Shown one piece after another: positions 11,990-23,464 of a stretch of 64,000 bases of DNA. Source of the DNA: Paraconiothyrium sp. Pb-2020 (lineage: Eukaryota > Ascomycota > Dothideomycetes > Pleosporales > Didymosphaeriaceae); NCBI GenBank assembly GCA_022419385.1, contig JAJUBI010000001.1, positions 2,852,001 through 2,916,000 of the forward strand, given 5' to 3'. The notes beneath the pieces are model-generated. The model did no database searches and was not told the origin of the DNA. It saw nothing but the letters and a program-made list of their open reading frames with translations. Position 1 is the stretch's first letter, and the number at the start of each line of letters is the position of its first letter. The position numbers and the translations under genes are program-made.

Positions 11990-12998
11990 ATGGTAATGTT
12001 AAAGCGAGACGCAGATGTACAACTTAATTATTAGATGTGGTTCCTATTGGTACTAGATGATAATTGCTCCCTCTCCTGTGTTACTCAACAAGACGAGTCC
12101 TCTCTTACCTCCACAATGGGACCTCTCGGCTGCCTCGCAAAGATCCCTCGTTGAGCAGCGTCTGCATGTGAGCCATTTCAAAAACGGCGCCGAGAACTCA
12201 CATCACGTGAAGGATTGGCTTTCTAGACTTGCAGTAAGATCCGTTATCTCCTTCGGCGAGAAGTGGGAGGTTTTCTTGCTTAACCATATGCTTTGCGTAT
12301 GCTTGGGACGAGGCTCAGGGTAGGTAGGCTGAGCAGTATCCTTATTTATGACTTTGTGCTTTCAGACAACGTTTGTGGGAATAGCTGATGCGATTTGTTG
12401 GGTTGTTGAGTTTTGATGCCGAGGGCGGAACCGTGGATCGCGGGGCTGCTTGCTAGCACTGAAAGCTGCGCTCTACCCTGTTAGGTTTTCCTCATGTGTT
12501 CGAGCTTCGGGTTGCTGGAAAGAAGCGAGACTGGACTACAATGCTATTATCAAAAGGAATCGCGATAACGGGAGTGGGAGTACGTTTGACGCTAGCAGGG
12601 GTAGGATGGAAGTGTCTCTGATTGGTCAAAGGTCATTCTTAAAACACCCTACGAAGGAGCTCGTTTTTTATGAAGGATACGCGCTGACGATTTGACCTGA
12701 CACAACACAACAACCCTTAACTACATTAATAAACATTCTTAGATAGTAGTGAAGATAGCGCATATGCTCTACTTTCATATTTCAATAACAAGAATTATGA
12801 AAATTCGTTACTGTGGCTGTAATGTCAAAGTATCAAGTTGGGGCCAATTCCTCATGACACGAGCTTCTCGTACACTTGGCGGACGCTTCCCGTCTCAACA
12901 TAGCCCCTGCGTTGCGGCGCAGTTCTACCTCATTCTTGATACAATAGTCCTATGGTCGACCGGTGGACGTTCTGAGAACGGAACGATTTCATTATCAC
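11990..12998. other. intergenic region
   Basis: About 1 kb without a recognisable gene. An 88-codon open frame at 12057-12323 has no domain I know. The stretch 12700-12830 is AT-rich. Confidence 0.5.
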
Positions 12999-15200
12999 AT
13001 GTCTGAAGAAACAATGTTTAGTCCCGATAATTGCACCTTTACCGGGCCTCTAAGTACTTTTGGAAGACCGGCGCTTCCATGGCCAGCTGCTCCCTCTCCA
13101 ACCCCATCTGAACCGAGCGCCAGCCCGACATTTGCCGCGTACTCTCCGTCTAGAGAGACTCCATTCGCCCCTAACCCATTGAGAGCCGCAGCCCTCAAAC
13201 CTGCCGCACTTCGATCTACGTCTACCGGTCGCCGGATTAGGATTAGAGTCAGATTACCACCTTCAACGAACCCACCTACCACTCAATGGACTTCGGATAC
13301 GCGTGAAGAGGAAGACGAATCCAGGGGACAAAAATCTGATGGCGAGATCACTGCGGACGAAGTGGCCCTCCCCTTTCCTGAAGCCAAGGAGCCAGCTGCC
13401 CCCGTACCAAACCCACATAGCGCAGCCGCCGCCTTGACAGGAACAGTTGCAGCTGAACAGGACGACAAAGAAGGCAAGGAGTCGACACAGGCAGATGTTA
13501 CTGGGGCAGGAGAAACAGCTGGTCAGAGAGATGGCCCACCAGCGATATCAGCGCCTACATCGGTACCGTCCGTAATCGGAGACGCATCATGCATGGCTAT
13601 CAGGCCTGCTTCTCAAACTACACCCGTTATAGGTTCGACTCCAAAATTCACTACGGCTTATACCATAGGTATCGACGATCCCGGACTTCCCCTCCCTGAA
13701 TCCAATCCGATGAGCCTTTCTAACAAATTATTATTTGACGAGGTCTTCAAGATTCAAGAGGTAGACCGCAAAACTCATCGTTGTCAAGGCCTTGACGCAC
13801 AAGGCGCTCAGTGTAAATCTACGGTTCCAAGATGTCACAGTCTCGGCATCAAACACATAGAAGACTCGCTTGGACCTGAGAATGGAATTCGAGTCAAAGA
13901 AATCCAATCTCTCGCACTGTACAACATGTGCGACGTACACACCAAGGAGTCAGCGAAGCTTGCGAAAGAATGGATTCGGCTTGCATTGATAACTAAGGCT
14001 GCACGACAGTTTTGGCGAGACCAGCAGAGGCCAATCACCGCCGAGAAATATCCGGTATCGCGGAAGCGGAATGCTGAATTTGCAGTGGCCGAGGTTCGAA
14101 GAGTACTTGCGCAAGATGAGAGTGCGCGTCTGGTGGAAAAAGAGAAGACCGAGCTCTACGATGAGTCGCAGAAGAAATTATCATGGCTGCGGACGAAGGT
14201 CGAAACAATCGAGACAGAGGGCATTCCAGCCGAAGAACTCAACCACCCATTTAGAAAAAAGTTTCTTGAGTTTTATGACGAGATCTTCGCTTTGGAACAG
14301 CACAAAAAAGATCTCGCAGACGAGATTTCTTCACTCAAGGAAGCTCGAGACTCAATTGACCTCGCACACCAAGCAGAGACACAACGCTACTCGCTTGAAG
14401 CTATGGATGCAAGAAGTCTTCACAAAGAGTCTCAGAACGAGATTGAAGCGCTTCGCAAGGACCTTGCTGCTTTGACTTCTAAGGTAGGCGAAATGGCGAC
14501 CGAAAACTCTTCTCTCAAGGAAGACATAGAAACAGTTGAAGATGTTCTTCTTGAAGAAAGGAAAAGAGGCCAGCAGGATCTTCAACATGCCAGGGACCTC
14601 TATGAGAGTTCTCAAAGAGACCTTGAAGCGCTTCGCAAGGAGGTTGACACTCTAAACTCGTGCATCAGCGAGCTAACGACCAAAGAATCTTCCCTTACAG
14701 ACTCGCTAGATTCAACGCAAGACGCGCTGATCAAGGAGAAGGCACACAGCCGAGAGCTTGAAATTAGGCTTGAAGAGCTACGGATCAAGCCGCAACACTC
14801 ACCCGAGACGAAACTCGAGAAGTACCTACGTGAAGAGCTAGACAAATGTCAACGTCAAGTTCTGCAGCAGCAGAAGGATTTCGAAAGGATGCGCGATGAC
14901 TACGTGCAACTCCAAATCACAAACGCGTCTCTCGAGACCCAGGTCAAACAGGTCGAAGCTGTCAAGGAGGAGCTCAACCGTGCCTCTAACAAAGAAGTAC
15001 AAGAGCTTACCGAAAGGAACTCTGATCTTTTGACCCAATTGCACCACACAAGGGCCCAGTTCGAGCAGCTCAAGGCTGGTTTAGCGGCTATGGAAAGGGA
15101 AAATGGAGGAGAGGCGTCGAAGTCGAATTTCAGTCTGAGAGACATCTATAGAAGGCCAAAGCACGAGGCTTCGAGGCTGCTAACACCGCCTGCGGATTAG
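12999..15200 (+). CDS. coiled-coil protein with a Cys/His cluster, function unknown
   Basis: A single open frame of 733 codons starts at the ATG at 12999; the frame is open slightly further upstream but only from a GTG. Residues 1-240 are Pro/Ser/Ala-rich and probably disordered. A compact segment then carries Cys262, Cys272, Cys279 and a later Cys311-x2-His314. This resembles the small Cys/His modules (RCxGxxxxGxxC type) found near the N-terminus of fungal T5orf172/Mug113-like proteins, but no GIY-YIG-like domain follows. From about residue 360 to 715 the sequence is a long heptad-rich coiled coil with repeated ALRKDLAAL / ALRKEVDTL units. A structural or scaffold role is plausible; I do not recognise the family. 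An upstream exon cannot be excluded. Confidence 0.75.
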   Translation: MSEETMFSPDNCTFTGPLSTFGRPALPWPAAPSPTPSEPSASPTFAAYSPSRETPFAPNPLRAAALKPAALRSTSTGRRIRIRVRLPPSTNPPTTQWTSDTREEEDESRGQKSDGEITADEVALPFPEAKEPAAPVPNPHSAAAALTGTVAAEQDDKEGKESTQADVTGAGETAGQRDGPPAISAPTSVPSVIGDASCMAIRPASQTTPVIGSTPKFTTAYTIGIDDPGLPLPESNPMSLSNKLLFDEVFKIQEVDRKTHRCQGLDAQGAQCKSTVPRCHSLGIKHIEDSLGPENGIRVKEIQSLALYNMCDVHTKESAKLAKEWIRLALITKAARQFWRDQQRPITAEKYPVSRKRNAEFAVAEVRRVLAQDESARLVEKEKTELYDESQKKLSWLRTKVETIETEGIPAEELNHPFRKKFLEFYDEIFALEQHKKDLADEISSLKEARDSIDLAHQAETQRYSLEAMDARSLHKESQNEIEALRKDLAALTSKVGEMATENSSLKEDIETVEDVLLEERKRGQQDLQHARDLYESSQRDLEALRKEVDTLNSCISELTTKESSLTDSLDSTQDALIKEKAHSRELEIRLEELRIKPQHSPETKLEKYLREELDKCQRQVLQQQKDFERMRDDYVQLQITNASLETQVKQVEAVKEELNRASNKEVQELTERNSDLLTQLHHTRAQFEQLKAGLAAMERENGGEASKSNFSLRDIYRRPKHEASRLLTPPAD

Positions 15201-16819
15201 TTACCCTTGGTAAGAAACACTAGCCTCTCTTTGATCATTATTTGTTGTCAGGCTAATTCTTCACGCAAAATCAGAGGCGTTCTCGCGGAGATCTTTCGTA
15301 GTCATTGTTTATTATATGTAGACATGCCACAAATGTATAACAAGTGCACTTACCTATAGTTTCCAAAGAGTTCTGTTGGTTCTACATCTATTCTTCTACT
15401 TTAGCCACAACTTGGTTAGGGTCTGTCTTTGCCCTGTCCCTCGAAGATTTCCGCGAGATCAACTCTGACTAGGAGTGTCAACAATTCCACTACAGAGCAC
15501 TAAACACGGAGAGTGATTCAGTATCCCGAATGGATTTGGGCACGAAGCCTCCCACCGATAATCGGGCGTACGGACATGGCTAAGTCTGATGACAATGATG
15601 TCGAACGTCTGGCTTAAGCACGTCTTTGCGATAGAGATCATCACTATTTAAGAGAGAGATGTAGTGACTTGAAGTTGGATGGAACTGTCGAAAGTAGTTG
15701 CACTGATCGGGACTATGCGGTGAGCGGCGATATCAGACTTTTAAAGATCCTAGTGCCACACCTACCTTTGACGTTCAATCACGTGAGTTTGAGATCCCCA
15801 GGGCCAAGAAACGCTTCTGAACTAACCACCGGACAGCCGACGATCACGTGACTGGTTCAAATCGCGCATCCCGAAGTCATGTCAAAGCGTCTGCACTCTC
15901 GAGTACAAGAGGTGCGCATGGCGACATGCATGGTAATCTCGCGCGAATCATGTACTCCTCACATGGGAAATGCGGCACAGGCGCGCGGCTTGGCTCATCA
16001 GGTGGCGCATGCAGGTTGGATGTCTCTGTCACCCTTGAAGGCCTCGTGACATGTCTTTGTGAAACTCCGTCGTTTGCTGTAGGTATGCGATTCTCTTAGA
16101 TGGGGACGTTAAATAGCATTATTGAAATGAGAAGTCGATGAATGTCGAAAAGATTACGTCATTAGTGTGGCCGACCCGTTCACGCCAGGAACCGCCGTCT
16201 TCAACCAACTCCAAGTAGTGACCAGCTCCCCGGGGACACCGAACGGTGCTCGCACGTGCCACCAAACTTTGTCCAACCCGTTCACGAATCCGGCCATTCA
16301 TCGAGCCAGACGGCCGTTGTCCGAAGTACGAAGGTCCTAGCGTTGGCCACTTGCTCCTCGGAGCGTCTACACTCGCGCTCTTGACTTATCAATTTCCATC
16401 GAATTTCATCACTTGGGTCTGAGACTACTGGTAGCATCGTGGGTCTCAGCGCCTAGAAGCAACACTTCGACATCGCCAGTTTGAAAATTTTCCAGCAACG
16501 GAGTAAGACGCAGGCGGAGTCTCTGTACATGTCGTCATGGATGCACGTTCTCACAAAGCGATCTCAACCGTCTTGCCTTTTCAAGTTTGGTCTTGTGCCG
16601 CCAATCTGCAATCCCCACACCTTTCATTCGATCGCGTAGATGTTAGTGTCTTGTCGCATAGATCCTAGTGCCATGAGGTAGTTAGTAGCGCGTTCACAGC
16701 GCGCCTCTTACTGTTGGATATATTACCCTGTCGCGCCATGTGAAACCCTGCATTCGCCCGTTCCTTTGGACGCGCTCACCTCGCGTGTTCAGCTACCGAC
16801 GATTTTCCTTCGGGAGACA
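15201..16819. other. intergenic region, 1.6 kb
   Basis: No open frame here looks like a protein. A GGTTCAAATC string near 15855 resembles a tRNA T-arm but has no paired stem. The right part should hold the promoter of the MFS gene. Confidence 0.5.
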
Positions 16820-18654
16820 ATGGCGACCAGCTCTTATGACGACCCTACGATAGGCCTAGATGGGGCACAGAAGCCTCCAGTCGAGAAGACACATTCCAAG
16901 GTCGAAGTTCCTATCTACAATGATGTCGAGCGGGTGTCGTCGACAGACATCTCTTTTGGAGCGATCCTCAAGGGTACAGCCGCGAATCCGATGACCACGT
17001 TCGAGAAGAAGGCCGCGCTCATCAACGTGGAATTGGACAATTTTGGCATGGGAAGATATCAAATATGCATCTGGTTTCTTTGCGGTTTTGGATACTTTCT
17101 TGACCTTGCATGGTCTCAGGGCGTGGGCCTGATCGCGACCGCCGTTTACCAGGAGATGGACGTTCCAGACGCGAGAACAGGAGATATTTGGTCGCTAGCC
17201 AATGCCGGACTTGCTATTGGGGCCCTGACGTTTGGCTTGTTAGTCGATGTTATTGGAAGAAAATGGGCGTTCAACTTGACCTGCTTGATCACGTCCGTTT
17301 TCGGACTTCTCATTGTGCGTCTCGGGTTGCCTGCATCGTCAACCCCGACAATTTGCTAACCATCTTATAGGCTGCTCCAAAGTACAACTACGAAGCCGTA
17401 TGTGGAATCTATTTCCTTGCGTCTCTTGGATTGGGAGGTAATATTCCTATCGATGCTACCATCGCTCTCGAATTTCTTCCACAGAGCCGCCGCAACCTCG
17501 TCGCCCTCCTGTCACTTTGGCAGCCCATTGGCGTTGTTGCTGCGTCTGGCATAGCGTACGGCACTGCGGCTAAATGGCGCTGCGATGTTGATCTCCCTTC
17601 GTGCAAGGCCGTTGGCGCGGGAGAGGCTTGCTGCACCGTTTCAAGCAACATGGGTTGGCGGTACGAGGTCATCATTCTCGGTTGCGTGACTCTGTTCATC
17701 TTCTTCCTACGCTTCTTCGTCTTCACCTTCCACGAGTCGCCAAAGTTCTTGCTTAGCAGGGGAAAGAGGCTGAAGCGATCGAAGTGCTGCACAAGATTGC
17801 GAAATTCAATCGCGCACCACCGCCAACCTTGACCTTGGACATGTTCGCGGCAATCGACGAGACAGACTCTATTGCCTCAGTTTTAGCCGAGAGTGGCCCA
17901 CAGACGCGAGCCCAGACTGCGAAGAATGTGGGAAGGGGCTTTGTCAAGGAATTCGCGCGCTTGAAGGGAGTTTTCGCGAACAGACTACAACTCTTCATCT
18001 TCATTCTTCTCGCCATCGCCTATATGGTAACCAATCCTACCCATCATCAAGTCCCGCTGATCTCATTGTCTAGGGCGACTACTGGTCCTTCAATCTCGCC
18101 GGCTCTTTCCTGCCCATCATTCTCCTGCGGAACAATGTCTCAGACGGCCGAGGCTCCGTATCAGACACCTACCAGCAATACATCATCATCTACACTCCCG
18201 GCATCATCGGCGCCCTTCTAGCTCTAGTCTCAGTACAAATGCCGCTCGTCGGCCGCAAATGGTCGCTTGTCTTCTCCGCCATCTGCCAGGGTCTCGCCAT
18301 GGCTATGTACACTCAGGTTACGAACACCGCAGGCTATGTGGGTCTCAATGCACTCGAGTATATCATGCAGACCGTAAGCCATCCTACCACATTATCCTCT
18401 TCCACAGCCAAGAATTGCCCGCTAATGAAATTGCGCTAGTACTTCAACGCCGTCCTGTACGCCTCTGCCCCGAACTCTTCGACACGAGCTACCGCGGCTC
18501 CGTCAGCGGCATGCTCTCCTGCCTCGGCCGCTTGTCGGGCATCGTCGCGCCATTTGCCGGCGCGAGCTATCTTGCAGACAAGAGCTCAGGTATTTTATGG
18601 TTGGGAGCCGGTGGGATTTGGCTCGCGGCGTTTGTGATGGTGTTTTGCCAGTAG
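16820..18654 (+). CDS. MFS transporter, SV2/SVOP-like, with two frame breaks
   Basis: This is a major facilitator family membrane carrier of the metabolite/sugar-transporter-like SV2 type; the substrate is unknown. Exons are 16820-17314, 17371-18026, 18074-18373 and 18440-18654, with introns of 56, 47 and 66 nt that all obey GT..AG and keep phase. ATG 16820 is chosen because the longer frame begins only at TTG. Visible motifs are the loop 2-3 signature (GLLVDVIGRKW), GRYQICIWFLCGFGYFLDL in TM1, and RGSVSGMLSCLGR near TM11. Two breaks interrupt the frame: near 17764 (GGAAAGAGG; the continuation AEAIEVLHKIAKF is one base off) and at 18468-18471 (CCCC; the continuation ELFDTSYRGS is one base off). 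Each is cured by one extra base. The flanking protein is well conserved, so assembly indels are the likely cause. Confidence 0.82.
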
Positions 18655-19635
18655 GATGAGGAATAGGCAGATGTTCTAGATAGATGCGAACAGCGAGCTG
18701 CGGAATGTAGAAATAGAAAAATTCTCGATGTCACGATCCTGAGTTGCGGCGTGTGTCTAGTGTCTAGCTTGGTGTCAGGATTGATGATGATATGCGCCGT
18801 ATATGCAAGAGCTGGGCATGGATATGGTCTCGCATAATGTGGGAGGTATCGATATTGCGTTGGACGTCTAACACTATACATTTTAATACCGGCTTTAAAA
18901 GCAACAGACGGCGTTTTGTACAGTCGACGACGGATGTCTATGCACGATAGCCTGACAATTTTCTTTTGCATTATTCCGAGTACTCTCAGGCGGAGAGTTT
19001 CACAGGCAAAACGACACAGCATATGGCTTTCAGCCGCATCAACTTTATCATAGACTACAAAGGTACTTACCCACGCAAAGCGTTGGATTCCCTTGCTGAC
19101 GGATGGACGTCTAGAAAGGCTGCCCGGCAAGGCTAGCAGCAGCTTTACGCATGAAACTCCCTCGCAGAAGTTCGGCGCGTCCCTTTGCCCCATGGCTCAT
19201 GTATCCTAGAAAGCAAAAGCTTCATAGTTGGACGTAAATCTATGACCTGCCTACCTACCTACCTCAGGCGGAGGGTTCATTAAGAGAGGATAAGCGTCGT
19301 AGAGGGGAGAAGTCTGGTGTTACCGATTAGAAGCACAAGCATGATAGTGGTCTCGGGAGCGCACGCATGTAGAAAAGGGTGTGTAAGATATCGGAGACAG
19401 AAGTGGAATATTGATGCAGAGATTACTTGCGCTCTTAGTACTAGTCACCAGTTTTTTTTGGCATTTCCAAGTTCTATTCAAAGCATTATGACTGAATAAT
19501 TCAACAACATGAACATCGTCTAAACGGACGTAATGGAACTACCGAAAAACAACTCTCCCTAGCTTCTCCTCAAAACAGAACTGGATGCCAGCACCTCGGC
19601 GCTTACGATGACGACGCGCCACAACGTTGCAGTTA
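18655..19635. other. intergenic region
   Basis: No gene is recognised. A 208-codon minus-strand open frame (18567-19193) overlaps the end of the MFS gene and lacks any domain. A short CCTA tandem lies at about 19249-19264. Confidence 0.5.
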
Positions 19636-21434
19636 TTACCAAAGCAGGGGCGCAAAGCGGTTGGTATCCAGGCGAAAAGTCATCGCATTGCCTGGGAAGC
19701 CAACGTTGTCCTCCGCGACGTACTCCTCTTCCTTCATCTCCTGCTCGATTGTGTCGAACATCTCCTTGATGCCGAAGTCGAAGTACATGAAGGGTTGTTG
19801 TTCGAATAGCAACTTCTCATACTGCTGGAACATCAGAGAGACGCTCCACACCGGTAACGCATCTGCCTCCTGGATAGCGCGCCAGAACGCCTTCTTGTTC
19901 GTCTTGAAAGGAACCTCACCCTGCTCAGCCCACTCGAGCACCATGACCATGCTGGTGGCTTCCGGTTGGTAGTATCCAACTCGATGCGTCCAGTAACTGC
20001 TACAGTAATCGCATGCGATGATCCCGCAGGTGGAGCAATTGAAGTGGAAGTATGGCATCCTGTAGTTGCAGACTGAGCACCAGTTACTGGTGTTGCGGGA
20101 GCTCCAAGTATGTCCGCACTCGATGCGCGCGAACGTCAGATCGTGCGCGACGTCTGGGACGCGCGCGTAATAGTTCCAAACCGGAGGGACTGTGGCCTCA
20201 AGGTCGTCGCGATACTCGCGTTCCGCTTCCTCCTCTGGGTCGATGTGGACAATGGGTTCCGGCTCATGAACGGCACCCCACTCGTATTGATCGCCGTGAT
20301 GTGCATGATGGTCGGCATCGTCTTCGTCATTGTTCCAGTCCTGGTCGTTGTCGTAGTCCCAATGAGTGAATCCAATGTTTTCGTCCTGTTCGGGAAGAAG
20401 GTTTGAACCTTTGCGGTTCAGACCTTCTCGGTTGAGGCCTGTATCACGGTGAAGCCCTCGCTCGTTGTTCTCATACCCCTCGTCGTCATATCCATCGACA
20501 GGATCGTTATATACGGGGCAACCGTCATCAGTGTGGAACCCATCCCAGGGCAGTAAGCAAATGAAGCAAAATTCATGACGGCAGGACTGGCATGTCATAT
20601 GGTTGCAAGCTTCCCGATGCTCGATGGGGATTCGGCAGTCTGGGCACTGCTTGATGCGGCAGTCGTCGGAGTACGGTGGTAGCCAGTCGGGCTTCGCATC
20701 GTTCGAACTGGTGCAGACGTGATTCTCCTGCCATGTACCCTTGCATCCCACGCACATGGACGTACCACATGCGCAGGTGGCCCAGCTATAATTGCGCTTG
20801 TTCTGGAAAGTCTCCGGATCTAGCCAAGATCCGCAGTCCACGCAGTATAACTTCAGGGTAGGAGGCGTGTAGTACTCTTGCTCCTTTCGGCGGTAGGCCT
20901 CATTGACTTTAGGCGGCAGCAGATGCTGTACCAAGCGGCACCGAAGAATAATTGGGCCGCGACGGCTACCGGGCGCTTTCATACAGCATTTGACTGGGAA
21001 GAGACCTGAGACTGGGTTCTCTGCTGCAAGCGTGAAGGTCTGGACGACGCAGTCATTGCAGATGAAATGCTCTGCGCATGAGACTATACCATCTTTCATA
21101 AGGAACCCCCCTGTGCAGATTGAGCAGTCGTACAGGGCGACGGCTTCTGGGCCGTCGGTCTCATTGCTCTTCTCTGCTTCACTGTCCACTTCCACCCTAG
21201 CGATCTCTTCCGGGTTGTCAGCTTCCTCCGCCTCCCGATCCTTCCCTGGGTTATGGTGTTGAGCAGGTTTCTGTGTCTTCTGGCCGAAGTTGAGTCTACG
21301 TCGAGGATGGCGACGCGCTCTTCGCGCGGCGACTCCGTACCGGGCATCGTACCGGACGATGGCAAAGGCGAGGGCTCGCCTGGTTGCATATCCAGGTCTT
21401 GCGGTGGTTCAGAGTTTTCTGTCAAAGCGAGCAT
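19636..21434 (-). CDS. RBR (RING-IBR-RING) E3 ubiquitin ligase
   Basis: This is an Ariadne/Parkin-type ubiquitin ligase, which takes ubiquitin onto a RING2 cysteine before passing it to substrate. The core is one long frame, 21195-19636. RING1 begins with YDCSICTGGF. The IBR segment has LYCVDCGSWL followed by TCACGTSMCVGC. RING2 (QCPDCRIPIEHREACNHMTC) ends in CRHEFCFIC; the Cys of EACNHMTC is in the catalytic position. An acidic linker follows, then an extra CxxC-rich zinc segment near the C-terminus. The core frame has no ATG before RING1; it reads back to about 21300 (RRRLNFGQKTQKPA) with only GTG as start. The protein-like N-terminus from ATG 21434 is in another frame, and one missing base near 21303-21312 would join them. 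The start is therefore tentative; the family is not. Confidence 0.85.
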
Positions 21435-21877
21435 TGGATCGCAAGTAGAAATCCTGAGTTAGGTTCAAGTGCTCTGTTATGATGAGGGGCCGGTTCAGTG
21501 CTGTGCCTGCGTTTCAGGGGCAACGCAGGTTGACTGGCTCTCGTGAAGCACGGAAGAATTACGATCGTTTCTTTGGAAAGTTATAAAGGTAGGGTTTAGT
21601 TTTTGCTCTTGGGCTCGTGCTGTAGTTGACCGTTTCCCGGGATACCTTCAGAGCAGGTGGGTTTCCACCTTTATACACCAAATACCGCGCCAATGCGTCG
21701 TACATTATGTACGAACAAAGTCATTCACTCCCCAAATATTCAGGTCGCATTGTAAATTCATCCTCACAAAACAATGCCGCCCACCGCTAATCAACCCCAG
21801 AAGACAGCGCGAGCAGACTCTGTTCTGTAATACGGCCTCCGACCGGAAAGGGTTATAACTGTACTCGCCTCCTTGAG
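21435..21877. promoter_or_regulatory. divergent promoter region, RBR ligase / HExxH gene
   Basis: This 443-nt gap separates two divergent start codons. No strong TATA box is visible; several CT-rich tracts occur. Confidence 0.45.
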
Positions 21878-23464
21878 ATGGGCCAATCCTACTCGCTTGG
21901 ACAGGCGCCACAGTCAGCAGTGTTACAAGGCGTTATCAGCAGGGCTGAATATCGTCGAAATCGGAGATCGTATCGTCTCAAAATCTCCAGGGACAATCCA
22001 GTCAAGCTATTGGAAGCAGAGCGTCAAGCTCATGCTAGACTTCGCCCAGCGCATAGCAAGGGCAGACACGATCGAATGCTTGCGGACAACTACAATGATG
22101 GTCGTGGAGTAGTGGAACCATCTCAGATGGCCTTGCTAACATCAAAAAACCAAGCAGGCCGCAACTGGAATACAACTTCGAAATCTAAGGTTATTGCAAG
22201 CCCAGGAAAGTCGCAAGAGACGTCCGACAAGCATACATCATCGACCTGGGACTGGTCAGCCGAATGGGAAGCACCAGCAGAAGAAGAATCATTCAAATTG
22301 AATGCGCCGTACGATCCAACGCCAATCACTAAGCTTAACTTGATCGACCAATACCTGGAGGACAATGGCTTCTTTGATATCAAGCCTGGGCAACCAGAAG
22401 AATACCTCGACCTAAACGACATACATCCTATCTTTCGCTTTGATAATTTCGATACTACCCTACTTGGAAAGTACAGGGCTAAAAAGGCTTGGAAGGCCAT
22501 GCGGCCCGCTCTCGCCTTGGCAACGAGATTCTTGACTTCGCCGGACGCTAAAAGCGACTTCTGGCATCTTCTCTTCTTTGGAGAGCTTAAAACGGATGAG
22601 GCCACAGGTAAGCGCTACTTAGTCCACTCAAGCAAGGAAGACGATACATCCACTACCAGTGGAGACTTCGAGAACAGTCTGTTGGAAATGTCCGAGTGTA
22701 TCAACTTCTTCTGGACACCGCTCAATGCTCGACATAACGGTACGCGCTATAACGGAATCTTTTATCCAGACCTCGGAAGCGCTCTAGGCATGGTCGACAG
22801 GTCGGTTCTTGATGTAATTGCTGAACGCGACAACGATGCGACGCAAGACTATCTTCACTCCTGGCACGGTTACATCGGGCTCTCGTCCGTCTACCTTTAC
22901 CATCTTTTGAGCTTGAAGTCACCCGCCCGTCCTGGAAACTGGAACTCAGCCAACATGCGATTACAACTGAGTCTGGCTACTTTGATCTGCCACGAACTAT
23001 CTCACGCAATCTGGAGCAAGCGTGGGATCGAGGGTCCAGAGCCATATGTCTTCTTGGCCGATCAGAAGCCAGAGATAGGTTTCAGTTTCGAATTTTTCCT
23101 GGCCGGAGTAGTTGTGGAGTTGAGTTTGGTATGCTCTGTCATTGGACGCATGGAAAGCCTCACGTGGGACAACATATTTGCTATGCCTGACATACGTGCT
23201 GTTGTTGATATGAAATGGGTGGAATCGTGGTTTCGTAAGGACACCTGGACAGGCAAAGTCACGTTCGGCACCGCTCCTTCCACGACTGGCAATCGTCGAC
23301 CGAGACTCTGGATCGCAGATCGCTGGTTTAAGAACAATATCCTTGCGCCTGCGGTATTCCAGCCCGTTCTCTACATTGACAGAAAGGCTGTAGTTGCACA
23401 TGTACAAGGAAGACGAGTAAGCCACTGGAAGGCGTCGCCCTGCACGAGTGGTTCTCTGCAGTGA
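21878..23464 (+). CDS. unrecognised protein with a zincin-like HExxH motif
   Basis: A single intact frame of 528 codons starts at ATG 21878. No signal peptide or membrane segment stands out. The first 130 residues are basic and low in order. The rest looks globular and is rich in Trp and aromatic residues. At residues 372-376 there is HELSH within LATLICHELSHAIW, followed 22-30 residues later by acidic candidates in PEIGFSFEFF (Glu399, Glu405). That spacing suits a gluzincin-type zinc site, so a metalloprotease-like fold is a reasonable inference. I do not recognise the family; a degenerate or non-peptidase zincin is equally possible. It is divergent from the RBR ligase gene. Confidence 0.78.
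   Translation: MGQSYSLGQAPQSAVLQGVISRAEYRRNRRSYRLKISRDNPVKLLEAERQAHARLRPAHSKGRHDRMLADNYNDGRGVVEPSQMALLTSKNQAGRNWNTTSKSKVIASPGKSQETSDKHTSSTWDWSAEWEAPAEEESFKLNAPYDPTPITKLNLIDQYLEDNGFFDIKPGQPEEYLDLNDIHPIFRFDNFDTTLLGKYRAKKAWKAMRPALALATRFLTSPDAKSDFWHLLFFGELKTDEATGKRYLVHSSKEDDTSTTSGDFENSLLEMSECINFFWTPLNARHNGTRYNGIFYPDLGSALGMVDRSVLDVIAERDNDATQDYLHSWHGYIGLSSVYLYHLLSLKSPARPGNWNSANMRLQLSLATLICHELSHAIWSKRGIEGPEPYVFLADQKPEIGFSFEFFLAGVVVELSLVCSVIGRMESLTWDNIFAMPDIRAVVDMKWVESWFRKDTWTGKVTFGTAPSTTGNRRPRLWIADRWFKNNILAPAVFQPVLYIDRKAVVAHVQGRRVSHWKASPCTSGSLQ

Noticed and set aside
12963..12998. Upstream extension of the coiled-coil protein from GTG at 12963
   Set aside because: Fungal nuclear genes start at ATG; the first ATG in frame is at 12999.
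15845..15875. tRNA-like GGTTCAAATC string
   Set aside because: The flanking bases do not pair as a T stem and no acceptor, D or anticodon arm is found upstream.
18567..19193. 208-codon minus-strand frame after the MFS gene
   Set aside because: It overlaps the MFS 3' end, shows no domain and no recognisable start or splice context.
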